A stretch of DNA of 64,000 nucleotides from Mytilus trossulus (GCF_036588685.1 NC_086378.1:78137127-78201126), one strand, 5' to 3'; numbered from the stretch's first letter, positions 11,020 to 24,000 are shown. Made by a program: numbers and translations. Notes: generated by a model from the sequence alone, not told the origin.

Positions 11020-14000
11020 GTAAGTATAAACAAATCAAATTGAATAGTATACAACCTCAAGCATTCGTTGACAGTCAAACACAGACAAAACAAAGATCAG
11101 AAATATGCATTCGAGTATTAAGCTATGTAAAGTATTCAAAATAATATTTATATATTACTAAATAATTCAATATTTGGTGAATATGTGGAACGCATCTATC
11201 CCATCGAACTAGAGATAAAGGATACTACAGATACAGTTAAGTCGGCCTCATATCTTGACTTACATTTAGAAATTGTCGATTGAAAACTAAACTCTACGAC
11301 AAAAGAGATGACTTCAGCTTTCCAATTGTGAATTTTCCATTTCTAAGTAGCAACATTCCAGCAGCACCTGCATACGGGGTATATATCTCCAAATTGATAC
11401 GATATTCCCGTGCTTGCATTTCCTATCAGGATTTTCTTGATAGAGGGGTGCTGCTCACAAGAAATATATTAAACTAAGAGTTAAGACTGTTAAACGGATT
11501 TGTTATCACATAAGCAACACGTGCCACATGTGGAGCAGGATCTGCTTACCCTTCCGGAGCACCTGCGATCACCCCTAGTTTTTGGTGGGGTTCGTGTTGT
11601 TTATTCTTTAGTTTTCTATGTTGTGTCATTTGTACTATTGTTTGTCTGTTTGTCTTTTTCATTTTTAGCCATGGCGTTGTCAGTTTATTTTAGATTTATG
11701 AATGTGTGTGTCCCTTTGATATTTTTGTCCCTCTTTTGTGAAAACATCCCACCCAGATATGTTCAAGACGATCAGATTCCTCTAGATTACAAATAAAATA
11801 AACGTGTTGAAGAACCAAAATCAAACAGGACAAAAATAAAATAATGTCAAAAGTAAACTTTACCCGTGGGAATGGCAACCTTAGATAACATAAATTTACA
11901 TTTAAATACATTTGTAAACTGAAAATGTACTAACAACATTTATCATATGATTAATAGCAGAATCTAAATATTGGTCCTTACACGAAAAACAGTAGTTTAA
12001 TTCATTTTGTTTTGCCCCATAAACAAATCCAAAAAGCAAGAAAGAAAAATACTAATATAACAGAATTGTTTGTCGAAATAAATTTTGCAAAAGAGGGACG
12101 AAAGATACCAGAGGGACAGTCAAACTCATCAAAATGAACTGACAACGCCATGGCTGAAAATGAAAAGGACAAACAGACCAACTATAGTACGCATGACACA
12201 ACATAGATTTTTTTTTTTGATTTTTGATTTTAACATTTTTTTGTTATATTACTAGCGTCTTATAGCACTAAAGTATTACCAAAATACATTTCGAATTTAC
12301 AATTTTATCTAAGAAACTTTTATTTTTCATACAATGCATACGAACCAAAACTGTGAAGTGTTAAAACAAGTACACTCTATGTATTGTAAAATTTGTTTTC
12401 AGGATAGTTCCTATAGTGGTATTTCTAAAGATAATTATCTGGGTAGCTATTTGTTATAGACGTTCCGATAGATACAGAAATTCATGTAGTAATCGAGGCG
12501 TGATTATTGCACATCCGACTACAATAATTCACAGAACCGTGGTAAGTAATAGTTAATCGATATCAATCAAGGTTTAAGGAATAACGGATTAAAAGGCAGC
12601 AGTTATCAAACTGATGGTCTAAGAAAATCTTACCCATTATAGCCAAACAAACAAATTGTCTACTGATCACAACATTTACAATTTAGCAAGACAAAGATCA
12701 CACAAAACTGTGCTAATCGCATGTGCTCCAGAAGGTTACGTAGACCGTAACCTCCACGTAGAGTTGTCATGTTGCGCATTTATGAAAGGATTTGGTCACA
12801 AGTCTCATTTGTTACGTCACTTTCGAGTGAAAGAGTATAGGAATATAATTATGTCAAATAGAAACACACTCATTGACATTTTCAAAACTGATAATTAATT
12901 ACGGTCAGATATATGAATTGGGATGGGCCCAATTATATTGTCGGATAGCTTGTTCTCTCGAGGACTCCTTTAGTTGTGGTTCTTGTCTTATGCATATTTA
13001 GTGTTTAACTTTATTTCATAAACACATGGAGAATTATAAAAAAATGTATCATAAGTTTGTTTAAAATCACATAACTGAATCGATGAATAAAGGCAATAGC
13101 AGTATACTGATGTTCGAAAGTCCTGGTATCTATAATGAGTTTATTCATAAACCGATTGAGAGAAAAGATATCCTGGTTACAAACTAAAACTTTAGAAACA
13201 CCTTACAACCTTGATTTAAGTTTATTGTGTATAAAACCTTTGCGTGATTGAATCTATAATGATTGAAAATGAAATAAGTTGTTTAACAGGATGTACATGT
13301 AAATATATAAGTTTTCTTTTTCGGTGGAAATGTATATTACCAGAGAACTTTGGTATAAACATATGTTAACATAAAGTATATTTAACATAGTAATTCATTA
13401 TCAATTTCTTCATGGTCTATGTACTCCTTTTTATATTATGGATGTTAACATTATTCTTCAAAATAGTTAAAATTGACAATCCCTTTGCAATAATAAAACA
13501 CACTTTTGTTATGCAGCGTCCTTGTTTTGGTAACTTCTTCAAATTGAAAACGTCTATTTCTATATGTTAATACTTAACATATTCCGAGCATTTGCTTATA
13601 CGCTGGTCATGCCTTTAAACGATAAATCATATTACAAGATGTACAACGAGAACAAAGTTAGGAAAGGGTGTAGAACATCTACAAGAGTTGTGAATACTCA
13701 AACTGTCTTCACGAAGAATATGAAGTTCCAGCAACAAAGCCTCAATTACTATTTTGTTTATATACAAAAATAGGAAGCGTAGGTACAAATATATTAGCAG
13801 TAAGGAATTTAGTTTTTATTCAAGACCCGGGATAAATCAAGAGTTCTAAATAATCCCTGATTAACAAAAATCACTGTAACATATATTGGAATCTACTAAT
13901 TTATCGAAATAAAATACACAATGACAAACATTAAAGTTCTACTATTCAATTGTGTGTAATACATATTTACTTTTTAATTAGATTCATGGGCCAGCTGACA

Positions 14001-14167
14001 ATGGTGTTACTGGTATTGAAAATCCTGGATATATGCAACAACCTCCACCTTACACCGAAATAACAGGTCCAAATCCAACACAATCATCGGCGCCACCAGC
14101 ATACGATCAAGTTGTCAAAGCTACGGGATACGCAGAACAATATAATCGGGGTACACCAGGTTATTAG
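10994..14167 (+). CDS. Small single-pass membrane protein with NPxY and PPxY motifs (paralog 2)
   Basis: Three coding exons: 10994-11019, 12403-12541 and 13982-14167, 116 residues. All introns are GT..AG with strong donors (gtaagt) and phases 2 and 0, as in paralog 1. The short N-terminus MGDPSSLYV leads into a membrane segment at about 10-26, with lysine 18 and tryptophan 22 in the same relative positions as the paralogs, followed by CYRRSDRYR. The tail carries NPGY (69-72), PPPY (76-79) and PPAY (93-96), and ends in several Gly/Tyr residues. PPPY is a textbook WW-domain ligand. Its tail aligns without gaps with paralog 1, so tandem duplication is clear. A role in recruiting WW-domain ubiquitin ligases or endocytic adaptors is inference. 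Introns hold a Penelope fragment and U-family repeats. Not recognised as a named gene. Confidence 0.8.
11180..11495 (+). mobile_element. Penelope-like element, RT C-terminal fragment
   Basis: Reads IELEIKDTTDT then SASYLDL, followed in a shifted frame by LYDKRDDFSFPIVNFPF, AYGVYISKLIRYSRAC and YQDFLDRGVLLTR. This matches the end of the RT copy at 23.6-23.9 kb. One stop/frameshift near 11280. It lies in the first intron of gene 2, sense orientation. Confidence 0.75.
11497..11750 (+). repeat. U-family repeat, plus orientation
   Basis: Contains cacataagcaacacgtgcc, ggatctgcttacccttccgg, ttggtggggttcgtgttg and the gttgtgtca.ttgtactattgtttgtctg block. Copies also at 33488-33710 (+), 57740-57890 (+), 12105-12205 (-), 50561-50755 (-) and 62645-63003 (-). 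Confidence 0.7.
12105..12205 (-). repeat. U-family repeat, minus orientation
   Basis: Carries agagggacgaaagatacc, gacagtcaaactc and gacaacgccatggct. It lies about 360 bases from the plus copy at 11497, so the two form an inverted pair in one intron. Confidence 0.65.
12403..12541 (+). CDS. Gene 2 membrane-segment exon
   Basis: 139 bases, one leading base plus 46 codons: IVPIVVFLK..IWVAICYRR. Acceptor tttgttttcag, donor gtaagt. Same length as the equivalent exon of gene 3. Confidence 0.85.
13080..13205 (+). repeat. Degenerate T-family repeat
   Basis: aaaggcaatagcagtatactg, ataaaccgattgag and ggttacaaactaaaac blocks in the order seen in better copies at 33118-33476 and 40475-40820. Confidence 0.55.
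13982..14167 (+). CDS. Gene 2 cytoplasmic-tail exon with NPGY, PPPY, PPAY
   Basis: 61 codons and TAG after acceptor tttttaattag; aligned end to end with the gene 1 tail exon. A possible ATTAAA poly(A) signal lies at 14357-14362; this was not confirmed. Confidence 0.87.
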   Translation: MHGPADNGVTGIENPGYMQQPPPYTEITGPNPTQSSAPPAYDQVVKATGYAEQYNRGTPGY

Positions 14168-15540
14168 TGCATTTGAGTGAATACAACTATTTCTTACTCC
14201 TTGTAACTGATCTTATTTATCTAATATTAGAGATTTAAGCGAGTATTTGTTATCATAAGCCAAACATATATGTATTTTTCAAGACTGTTGAACTCCGTAA
14301 ATTCATTTTCATGTCACGGTACACAGTCGTTAAAATCTACAAATAGAGATATTTATATTAAATTTGTGCATTGATTATTGACTTTGTAGAAAACTAATAT
14401 GTTTTGACAAAAACAGTCAATGTATCCATTTTAATGATTTTAAATACATTTTGTTATAAAGAACTTTGAAACAAAAGTTCCAACAAACAATTTTGATTGC
14501 AGAATGATTAAACCATCAATTAAGCCATAAGGATAAACACTTTTTATAAATTTCATGAGACTAAATCAACTTAGTTGTCATACTTTTTTGAATAGCCCCA
14601 TTCAAACATTAATCTTCACTTTATGGTATCTTTGACATACTCATTCCGATCATTTTTTAAAACACGAAAGAACTGCCAATGATCATAACCCATATCCGTT
14701 CACTCGCACATGTGTTATGGTGATATATTGTTAGTGACGAAATGGATCAATAGTAAAGTAGTAATTATTTAAGTATCAAAATTTGAAGCGAACATATATA
14801 AATTGATGCACACTTTATTATGTGAAAATATTAATAAATTGTATGACTAAGCGGCCAATTACAAGAGAGTGCTATAAAACTTTGATAAATTTGAAAAAAA
14901 TGTTTAACAAAAACCTAACAATATCATTGTATCAATGACAAATAGGATAAGTAGACTTTTTCAAATCACTTAACTCAGTACTAAGAATAAGTATTACTAC
15001 TAAATAGCTCGATGTAATACCACCTGTTCCAAAATCATAAGCCTACTTTATAAGTTGGATTGTTTATTTCAAATAGTATATTATTTTATATTTGAGATTT
15101 AACCAGAAGAATAACTCAATGAACCGATATTAACCATACATTGTTAAACTCAAATATCTATCTTTCGAAAATAGTTTTCATTTTGTGATGTTTTTTACTA
15201 AGATATTCAACTTTATCTTCACAATCTATCACTTTCTTTAATTTTTTAAAGGCAGTATACGAGAAACTTTTGTGATGAATGCAAACATGTAATACATATA
15301 TATAAACTTATTTTTACATTTTTGTGATTTTTACACTCAATGTAGATACGTTTTGCAAATATTTCACAGACACTCTTTTTTCTATGAACAAATCTATCCT
15401 TTTATTGATTATGCACTGTACATAATCCAATGTTGTATTGAATTATTATAATAATAAGCTTATTCACAAAGAACAAAAAAACTATATATGACAGTTGTCA
15501 AGACTACTTATATCTCATTGTTATTTCTGAGTGTTGTTGA
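14168..15540. other. Intergenic AT-rich sequence
   Basis: 3' flank of gene 2. No gene or recognised repeat could be supported. Confidence 0.4.
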
Positions 15541-15546
15541 TTAAAG

Positions 15547-15600
15547 ATGTGTGTTGTTGTGTGTGTGTGTGTGTGTGTTGGTGTGTGTGTGTGTGTGTAT
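15547..15600. repeat. (GT)n microsatellite
   Basis: About 50 bases of interrupted GT dinucleotides; the interruptions are ttgttg and ttggtg. Confidence 0.9.
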
Positions 15601-15649
15601 GTAGTTATTTTGCATGATTATTTAAAATATTAAATATTTCAATAGAATT

Positions 15650-15910
15650 TTTATGAATTTTATTATATATAGAAGCATTTTCTACATAAGAAAATGTATG
15701 TTCGAAGTCAGGAATATAACAGTTGTAATAAATTTGTTTCACATGCTTCAGCTTTTGATGTTGCCATTTGCTAAGGGACTCGGAAATCGGGAGTTTTGTT
15801 GTTATACTTCTTTTTAAAAATGTTGTGCTTTTAATTTTTTATATTTGCTGAGGGACTTTCTGCTGAAAATTTCCATGGTGATTGGAATCTTTGTTATTTT
15901 GCTGTTGAAT
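15650..15910 (+). repeat. Diverged M-family repeat
   Basis: Retains cattttctacataagaaaatg, cgaagtcaggaatataacag and a cggaaatcggg block in M-family order. Better copies lie at 30446 and 36295. Confidence 0.45.
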
Positions 15911-16324
15911 GTCTCTTTGTATTTTGAGACATATATTTAGTGTTCGATTGCATTTTAATCGACCAGATACTTGATTAATTTCCATGACATACCTTTCAAT
16001 ACCTTTCAAAGAATCGATTAACTGAATTTTTAGTGTACAATTTTATGCTTCTTGGGGCAACTTCGTCAGAGGATCGTTTCATAATAGGATCATTCAAAAA
16101 CTATGACGTACATGTATCAAAAAGACAACAAACGTAGGAAGACACGTACGGTTTATGAACAACTGGTACAAAAAAAATTTTACTACAATACTGTAAGACA
16201 CCAAACTGATTGTTGAAGTCATTAAATATTTTTATAAATGTTATGAATTTACCATATAATGTATTGTTATATCCATATAAATACAGATATGTGCTTAACA
16301 GTCTCATTGATTGTATTTGATTAT

Positions 16325-16410
16325 AGAGAAAGAAGATGTGGTATACATGCCAATGATACAACTCTCCACAAGAGACAAAAATGACACAAAAATTATCAAC
16401 TATAGGTCTG
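16325..16410 (+). repeat. S-family SINE-like repeat
   Basis: aagatgtggtatacatgcc, acaactctccacaagagac and aactataggt blocks in order. Confidence 0.65.
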
Positions 16411-16684
16411 TTTGAAATACATTACAATAGGAAATTACATCCATGATACCCTGGTTCAATTTTCAGGGTATATTTTCATTATATGATCACCCAAAGCCTT
16501 TGACAGAAAAAATGGATGTCATTATAAAACATGTAGAAATCTTAAATTGATCAACATACAACTCAATATCAGCTTATATAGCCGGTATATTTTCCGAAGG
16601 CTAAGACAAATTAGCTACGACAAATCGATCACTAAAACAACAAACTCGGGGAAAACTGAAAAAATATACCTTGTATCTATAAAG

Positions 16685-16745
16685 ATATAGGAAGATGTGG
16701 TGTGAGTGCCAATGAGACAACTCTCCATCCAAATAACAATTTGAC
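16685..16745 (+). repeat. S-family SINE-like repeat, short
   Basis: gaagatgtggtgtgagtgcc then gagacaactctccatcc and aaataacaattt. Nearly identical to the start of the copy at 17172, so these two are close relatives. Confidence 0.65.
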
Positions 16746-17171
16746 TGCAGAACTATAGGACACCCAATAGAGGTAGATAACTTGACTGTTCAAAGCAACT
16801 GGTAAACATGACTAGCATTTGTACAAGAAGGTAAAAAGAGTGGCTAACTGTTAAATGGCGCATAGTTAAACATTTGGTTTTAGGAAGTTAATGTGTTTAA
16901 GTGAAAATATATTTTGAGATGCATTGTTTGATGTGTCAAGTAAAATATACCTCGTATATTGCGCAAACATGAAAACGTTGACAATGAGGGTCTGTTGAGA
17001 ACTAAACCTTGACCTAGTTGATAAATATTCCGTATTAACTTGACGCATTTTACATAATGGTATTTTAATATAGACTCTAGTCACTGACGTTATTTATCAT
17101 CTCGAATGCATGATATAGTGTTCTATTTATTTGTCTTTGTATAGTTTTTTCTTTATCTTAACTGTTAATAA

Positions 17172-17310
17172 ATAAAGGAAGATGTGGTGTGAGTGCCAAT
17201 GAGACAACTCTCCATCCAAATAACAATTTAAAAAGTAAACCATTATAGGTTAAAGTACGGCCTTCAACGCGGAGCCTTGGCTTACACCGAACAACAAGCT
17301 ATAAAGTCCA
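17172..17310 (+). repeat. S-family SINE-like repeat
   Basis: Longer copy extending through acggccttcaacgcggagcc and caagctataaagtcc, the 3' part of the family. Confidence 0.7.
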
Positions 17311-17639
17311 TTTGCAATTAAATACTTTTGACATGAAATCACTCTTTTTCAAACTAAATTTCCCTAACAAAATGATATATCATACTTGTTTCTTTGAATT
17401 AGGAATTATGTTTTGTCATCCCGCCATTGTGTAGATGTGCTTTTGTTATTTTTGTATTCTCGTCTCTCATTTTTGCTAATGCACTTAAAGTTTTTTCTTT
17501 CGTCTATAGATGTATAAGCTTTGTTTTTCCTTTTTTGAAATTGTTATCTTTTGTTGTAGTATTCAAGATAATAACAGTAAACATACTGCTGTATTTCAAT
17601 TTAAGACAGTTTTACCTTTTATTTCTGTTTGTTTTGCTC

Positions 17640-17850
17640 AAACATTGATGCCAATTCAATGCAATTGTATATGACTGTTGTACAATTAAGATGTATATCT
17701 TGCTATAAAATCAGGTTTTATTTTCCACATCTACATAAAAAAAAAGCATTGGTCACGTCATGAATATTATAGTTGTTTTCCATTCATTTGGTGTGTTTGA
17801 CATAAAGTTTTTATTTTGCCATTAAAATGATAGATGATTTGAATCTTAAG
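17640..17850 (+). repeat. Diverged M-family repeat
   Basis: Blocks atatgactgttgtacaa, gctataaaatcaggttt and ttgttttccattcatttggtg correspond to the intact M copies at 30446 and 36295. Confidence 0.45.
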
Positions 17851-18985
17851 GTAACTATTGAACAGAGATTTTCGGATGCTGTAGTTAAGTATTCATTTTG
17901 AAAATATGTACGAACGTTCCCATGAATTGGTTGGTCGTTATGCAATAAAAATAAAATTGAAAATATCTATTTCACAATTGACGACAGATATGTTTGTGAT
18001 GTTGTAACCACAATTTCGTTCTCTTTTTATCGAATGTGACCTATCAAATGAGACTTATCACATGGAAGTTTTCCCATGCGGAGGAGCAACATTGCCTAAG
18101 CTTAATATATGATTTCTTTAGAAATAAGATTTAATCACATACTATGAACTCTGAGATTGAGTATGACAAACTTTGTAGTTAACACCTTCTGATATGCTCT
18201 CATCACCAGTCCTCCACCTCCGGTCATATACATCGATAGTTTTTAGAGCTTGAAAATGCTGTTCCGGTTTTAGTAAAAGATCAGACACAGTAGAAATAAA
18301 CTCATCACATATACCAGGATTGAGATTTGGTATAAGCGACAGACTCGCGTTTCGTCTTCAAAAAAAGTGATTGTCGAAGAAAAAATGTTAAATAAAGTAC
18401 TTAGTCGAAGAACACTTACATGTAGGACAAAACATTCCTAAACATTTTGCCAAATTCAGCTAAATTAATCAATTCTGGAGATAGAAAAGCCTTATTTTTT
18501 TTTGAAATATCAACGTGAACAGTATATTTATAATTATGACCATATGAAAGTAATTATCAAGTAGATCTCCACACAGAAAGATGAGGATGTAAATATATAT
18601 GATCCATAAGACGAAGCTACAACCCCGTATCCAATTCCACGTTCATAACATTCAAACAACACCATGCGACTTTTTAGCGACCAACTGATTTTCGATTGTC
18701 GTCAGTAACCTATTTCAGAAGAGAAATAGATAGCTTTTATCATTAGACACACAATTATAAAAGAAAAATAGATTGATTACCTTCACAAACTATTTAATCC
18801 CCGTTGCACGATGTATGTGCCTGCCCCATGGCATGAGTAATTTTACTCAGAGGTGAAGTTGTTCTTGTCTATCATATTGTTTGGTTTTTTTTAGAAAATA
18901 AAATTAAAATTAATATTATTTCTGCTGTAAATTAGTCTACTTGCATCATGTCGGGTATTTTTGCGATGATTTAAATTAATTGTTT
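17851..18985. other. Intergenic sequence, no gene seen
   Basis: Only a short gactcgcgtttcgtcttcaaa repeat core near 18343-18363 was recognised; similar cores lie near 2330 and 30735. Confidence 0.4.
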
Positions 18986-18989
18986 TTAT

Positions 18990-19335
18990 CTTGATGTTGA
19001 AGGCTGTATGGTAACCTTTAATTTCCTTCATCCACTTTATTCGTACTCGGGTTATTAGATGTCCCATTGCCAATCATGTCACATCTTCTTGTTTACATTT
19101 GTCATAAAACATATTTATGAAAAAAGCGGAATTTTTCTGTAATAGTGGACAGCACCTTAGAAAACAAACAAACAAGCACACAGCTCTGCCCCTTTTGCAT
19201 TTCAAGATTATATGTCGTATAATCAAAACACACAATGAAAACAAAAAGCCGTAAGCTGACCTATGGTTGTTAATGTCTGTGTCATTTTGGTCTCTTGTGG
19301 AGAGTTGTCTCATTGGCAATCATACCAAATCTTCT
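18990..19335 (-). repeat. Two S-family repeats, minus orientation
   Basis: First copy about 18990-19090 (ttgaaggctgtatggtaacc, cattgccaatcat, acatcttcttg); second about 19240-19335 (gtgtcattttggtctcttg, gagagttgtctcattggcaa). The second is better preserved. Confidence 0.6.
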
Positions 19336-19533
19336 TTTTTTCTTTATATAGAAGCTATTAACAAGATGACATTTAGCTTACAGTAAACAATCAGGCAGCC
19401 AATGTTTTGAAGAGTAGCGTCCAAATTTGCTTGATACAACAGAAAGCTAGCTAAGGTTGTTAGAGTGGTTGATTGAATAATATCCATACACCTAGCTTGC
19501 CAATCGGTCTTGGTTCATCGGTTTTATTTACAG

Positions 19534-19612
19534 GAAACGCACTTATCCCGGATGTATCCTGTGTTGCATATTCTTCAATTTTTGATGTTGAAAGAGATTT
19601 TGATAAATAAAG
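19534..19612 (+). other. Putative 5' UTR exon of membrane-protein gene 3
   Basis: Acceptor ttttatttacag, donor gtaaga, and the terminal tgataaataaag shared with the exon at 9818-9877. About 1.4 kb upstream of the gene 3 start exon. Confidence 0.5.
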
Positions 19613-21037
19613 GTAAGACTATTTAGATGAAAGCTTATAATCATAAATGAAACACGTTTCGATTTTTCAGACACTGGACTATATGCAAAGAAAACCCTCA
19701 TATATATGTCAAACGACAAATTGAATAAGATTTTCGGAATCCTGTCTTTTTTGTTGATATAAACAAATTATGGCCATTAAATACACATTTGTGCGCTCAC
19801 AATGGCCACAATATGCACTGAACAAGTGCCAAATGTCTACGAGAACAGGTTACGTTTTTGTAATAGGAAAAGTTGAAAACAAAATTACCGAATTCAAAGA
19901 CACTTTTAAAACGGAAAGTCACTTACGAAACGGCAAAATCAATAAATGTAGAAAAAAACAAAAGGATAAAAAAATATTCCACATAAATCATCAGACTCTC
20001 TGCGGCTAATAGTATCATCAATAAAAACAATAACAAAAGCAATGATATACAATTTGATGTTTAAGATGAGGTATTAATATATTTATGTTTTCATGAAGAT
20101 ATGGTGTCCGCTACAAACATTTGTTAATAGCTTGTAATCTTGTTTAATTTGTAAACATAATTACAAAAACAACGTATTCATGAAAACCTTTTTTATTAGA
20201 ACATACGTTTTTTCTATTTAATTTCTGACAATAACTGCCATTTAAAAATGTTTAGTATTTTCCTTGTATTTTTAAAAATATAAACTAAAAAATTAATGAT
20301 ATAAAAAACGTTTTATCGTAATTTAAAAAAATTAACGCACACTTTCCTACATGTGCAAACTATAATAAAAGGAGTTTTGTCTGTTTTGAATTTGAGAAAA
20401 GTTGTTTTGTACTGTAGATCTAAATTAGTTTTAAAAATGCTTATCCACAGAAACAATGTTTATAAATTATCTTGAAAATATGTTCATCACCTACGAATAA
20501 GCCATACAACTTTCAAGAAATACAAGAAAAAAAGTTGTTTTATGTAACTGTACAAATTTTCTGCACCGTCCAAATTGTCTTGTTTAGAAAATAGTTCAAT
20601 GTCATGCTTGACGACGTCTTTTAAATGCAATAAGGAAAATATCAATGGTATGTGACGCAAATATCTCTTACTGGCAGAATAAAAAATCTAATTTTATTAA
20701 TTTTATGGATACTGTGTTTGTATGCGTCCTTGTAAGAAAAATCATCTACAGAGGAATCTTGAATAAGAAATACATGCTATTAAATGTTTTTCTAACTGAA
20801 GATATATGTTCCTCATTTCTGCTAACGAATTCGAGAGTAGAAACAAATTGTATTTTTGAATAATAATTTCGTAATTAAACAAACCTCACTGTCAATGTAT
20901 AAGTGACTGTCATAGGTAATAATTAGACTAAGCTCATAATGTTATGTAATTTATATAAATTGCAATGAGACGTATCAAAAGTAAACAGCTGATAAATCTA
21001 GATTACTATATAAATGGAATTCTGGTTTTGTTTCAGA

Positions 21038-21057
21038 ATGAATTCGTATTTTATTAT
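21038..21057 (+). CDS. Gene 3 start exon
   Basis: The exon opens at 21037 after acceptor gttttgtttcag. ATG plus five codons and two bases (MNSYFI), donor gtaagt. Phase 2 end matches the next exon (AT+A, Ile). Confidence 0.6.
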
Positions 21058-24000
21058 GTAAGTATGTAAAATAAGAAAAGAGACATATATTTGTTTTGTT
21101 AGTAGCACATTTTGAAATAGTTAGGTAACAGGATAATAATTAAATTGGCCAGACGCATGTATTTTCAAATTAACCAGTTCTAGACATAAAGTTTATTGGA
21201 AACATTTTTTATGTATTTAGTAATCATGGTAATTCATAATAAGGAAATGAACAAAATAAAAAAGAAAATTTACACATCTACTCAATCAAAACTCTCAGAT
21301 ATTAGTTGTTAAATTAAACGATTTTTAAATGTAAACATAAAAAAGCAGGATGTATCTTACGCAATAGGTAGAACAAATTACCTGCGAACTCGTCAAGGGT
21401 GAAAAAGATACTGAGTACAAAATCAACGAACAAAAACATTTACGGCAAATCTAAGACAGTATAGTGATTAGACAGACTAGAATATAGTATTTATACAGAA
21501 AACACCAACAAAAATATACGTTTGGCCAACGTGAACAAATCGATAAAAGCTGACGAAAATACCAAGGGGTAATAAAACATGATTCAAAAGAAACTAAATA
21601 TACAATTGCCCAAATTTAGAGCGACTAAAAGGCATACAACAGTCTAGAAAGCACCAGTTTGAAAACTGAAAATTGGGAACGTTTGAGAAAACCTAGGGTA
21701 AACACAGATAAGATATAGTTAAATTCTGCTCTGCAAGCAAATCTTGCTCAGATTTAACATGGCTAATGTCGACGACGAATTGTAGGAGGTAAACAGCATA
21801 CATATATGTCTAATAAAGGCAACAGTAGTATACCGCTGTTCAAAACTCATACATCCATGGACAAAACACAAAATCGGGGTAACAAACCAAAACCGAGCGA
21901 AACGCATTAAATATAAGAGGAGAACAACGACACAACACCGAAACGCAACAGCACACAGAAACGGACCAAGCATCAGACAAAACACCACGAGAATAACAAA
22001 TATAACATGAAAACCAAACACATGAATTTGGGATAGACAAGTACCGTGCCACATCTTATCTCAATATCTCAAAAATAAGAGGAAACACAAACGACTCAAC
22101 GTTAAAATGCAACACACAGAGAAACGAACAATAATATAACAATGACCATCTTCCTGACTTGGTACAGGACACTTTTAAAGGGGAATAACAGTGGTGGGTT
22201 GAACCTGGTTTTAAGGCATGCTAAACCTCACACTTTAATGGCAAAGTTAAATATAACATTGAAATGACAACATAATATTACAGGACTACAATACAAATAA
22301 ATAGGAGAACATATTAGACAAAGAAAAACATGATTAATAGATAACAAAAAGCATCAGGTTTAAAATTCAATACGCCAAAAACGCGCCTTGTCCACACAAG
22401 ACTCACTAGTGACGCCCAGATATAAAAGATCGAAAGAGAAAAAAGTACAAAGTTGTACAGCACTGAAGATCAAAAGTTGAAAAGGTTTCGCCAAATACGG
22501 CATTGTTTTTATGCCCGGGATAAGAACATTCTTATTATATAGAACAATTCATGCTATTGCAAACAGTAAATTTTATCAAATGAATATGAAAGAGATATAC
22601 ACAAAGAAACTGAAGTATTAACTAATTACAGAAAACTAAACCTGAATACATAACGCCTAGATATAAAAGATCGAACGTGAAAAAGGTATAAAGTTGTACA
22701 GCACTGAAGATCAAAAGTTGAAAAGGTTTTGACAAATACGGCATTGTTTTTATGCACGGGATAAGAACATCCTTATTATATAGAACACTTAATGCTATTG
22801 CAAACAGTAAATTATAACAAATGAATATGAAAGAGATATACCTAATGAAACTGAAGTATTAACTAATTACAGAAAACTAAACCCGAGTTTATCACAAAAT
22901 AGACACACATCCGAATCAGTACAGGCGTCAACGTAATTAAAAAAATGTGACGTCACATACGATGGCGAAAAGGCAGAAACGTTATGCCACATTTGAATTT
23001 ATGAAATTTAGAAACAGCATGACGTCACATATGAAAAACTATCATTCAAAAATGAGATAGAATTAGGATTGATATAGAACTAAATACTGATAATTCATTT
23101 AAACAAAATGCATATTGCAATACTTATTAATAGCAATTAACTGTAATATATATATATGTTCAGTTTGTTGTGAATCCAACTTCAAACGTAAATAATCGTA
23201 CAAAATTTAATATAATTAATAAAGAGGAGGTGATTAATTTTTCTATCCGTCACACCTAAATATATAATAAGAAGACGTCAACACATTTGACAAAATCTGA
23301 TGAGAATTACAAATATAACACTAAACATGTAAACTAAATACATGAATTTGGGATAAACAAGTACAGAAACACGTCTTATAGTAATGCGAATTCACATTCA
23401 ACAAAACAGTCACAATCGGGAATAAGTCACGTTTGGTAATTAAAAGATTAGACGACATAATGACAAACCACAATCTACCATGTGGTAAAAATGTCCTTAG
23501 ATAGTTTGGTTAAAGAGACATCATATGGATCCACCAATTCGTGATGGTGTCCATAAAATTTACGGAGTGTCAATTTTAATCTGTCCTGCTCCTAACTTTG
23601 TTGGATCAGTTTCTGCGTAAGGAGCACACTCCTGTATATGAAGTCCGTATAGTGTGAACAAGCACGTGCATAACGTATCAATTGTGATATGTAAACACCG
23701 TACGAAGGGGCAGATGGTATGTTACTACTGAGAAATGGGAAATTGATAATTGGGAAGTTGAAATCGTCCCGTTTATCATAGATTTTTGTGTGAAGTCGTC
23801 AATCTACATCAATATTGAGAAAAAGATCAAGGTATGAAGCAGTCCTTCTAGTATCAGTAGTATCCTTAATTTCAAGTTCACTGGGATATATGAGATGTAA
23901 GTATTGGCTGAAGTATGGGTTGTTCAATGATAAAACATCATCAATATATCGGAAAGTAAAATTAAAGAATTTTGCAAAGTGCTTTTTCTTTTTGTCTTTT

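Noticed and set aside
11500-11796. Hydrophobic frame of 98 codons, repeated at 33490-33762, 50412-50672 and 62718-62936
   Set aside because: All are translations of the T-rich U-family repeat in its several copies; no conserved start or stop.
12656-12898. 80-codon frame in a gene 2 intron
   Set aside because: No domain, no splice context, and it lies between well-supported exons of gene 2.
21719-22054. A 111-codon hydrophobic frame on the minus strand, with a close relative at 33073-33360
   Set aside because: Both lie within T-family repeat copies. The frame differs between copies by a small indel and has no recognised domain, so the similarity is that of the repeat.
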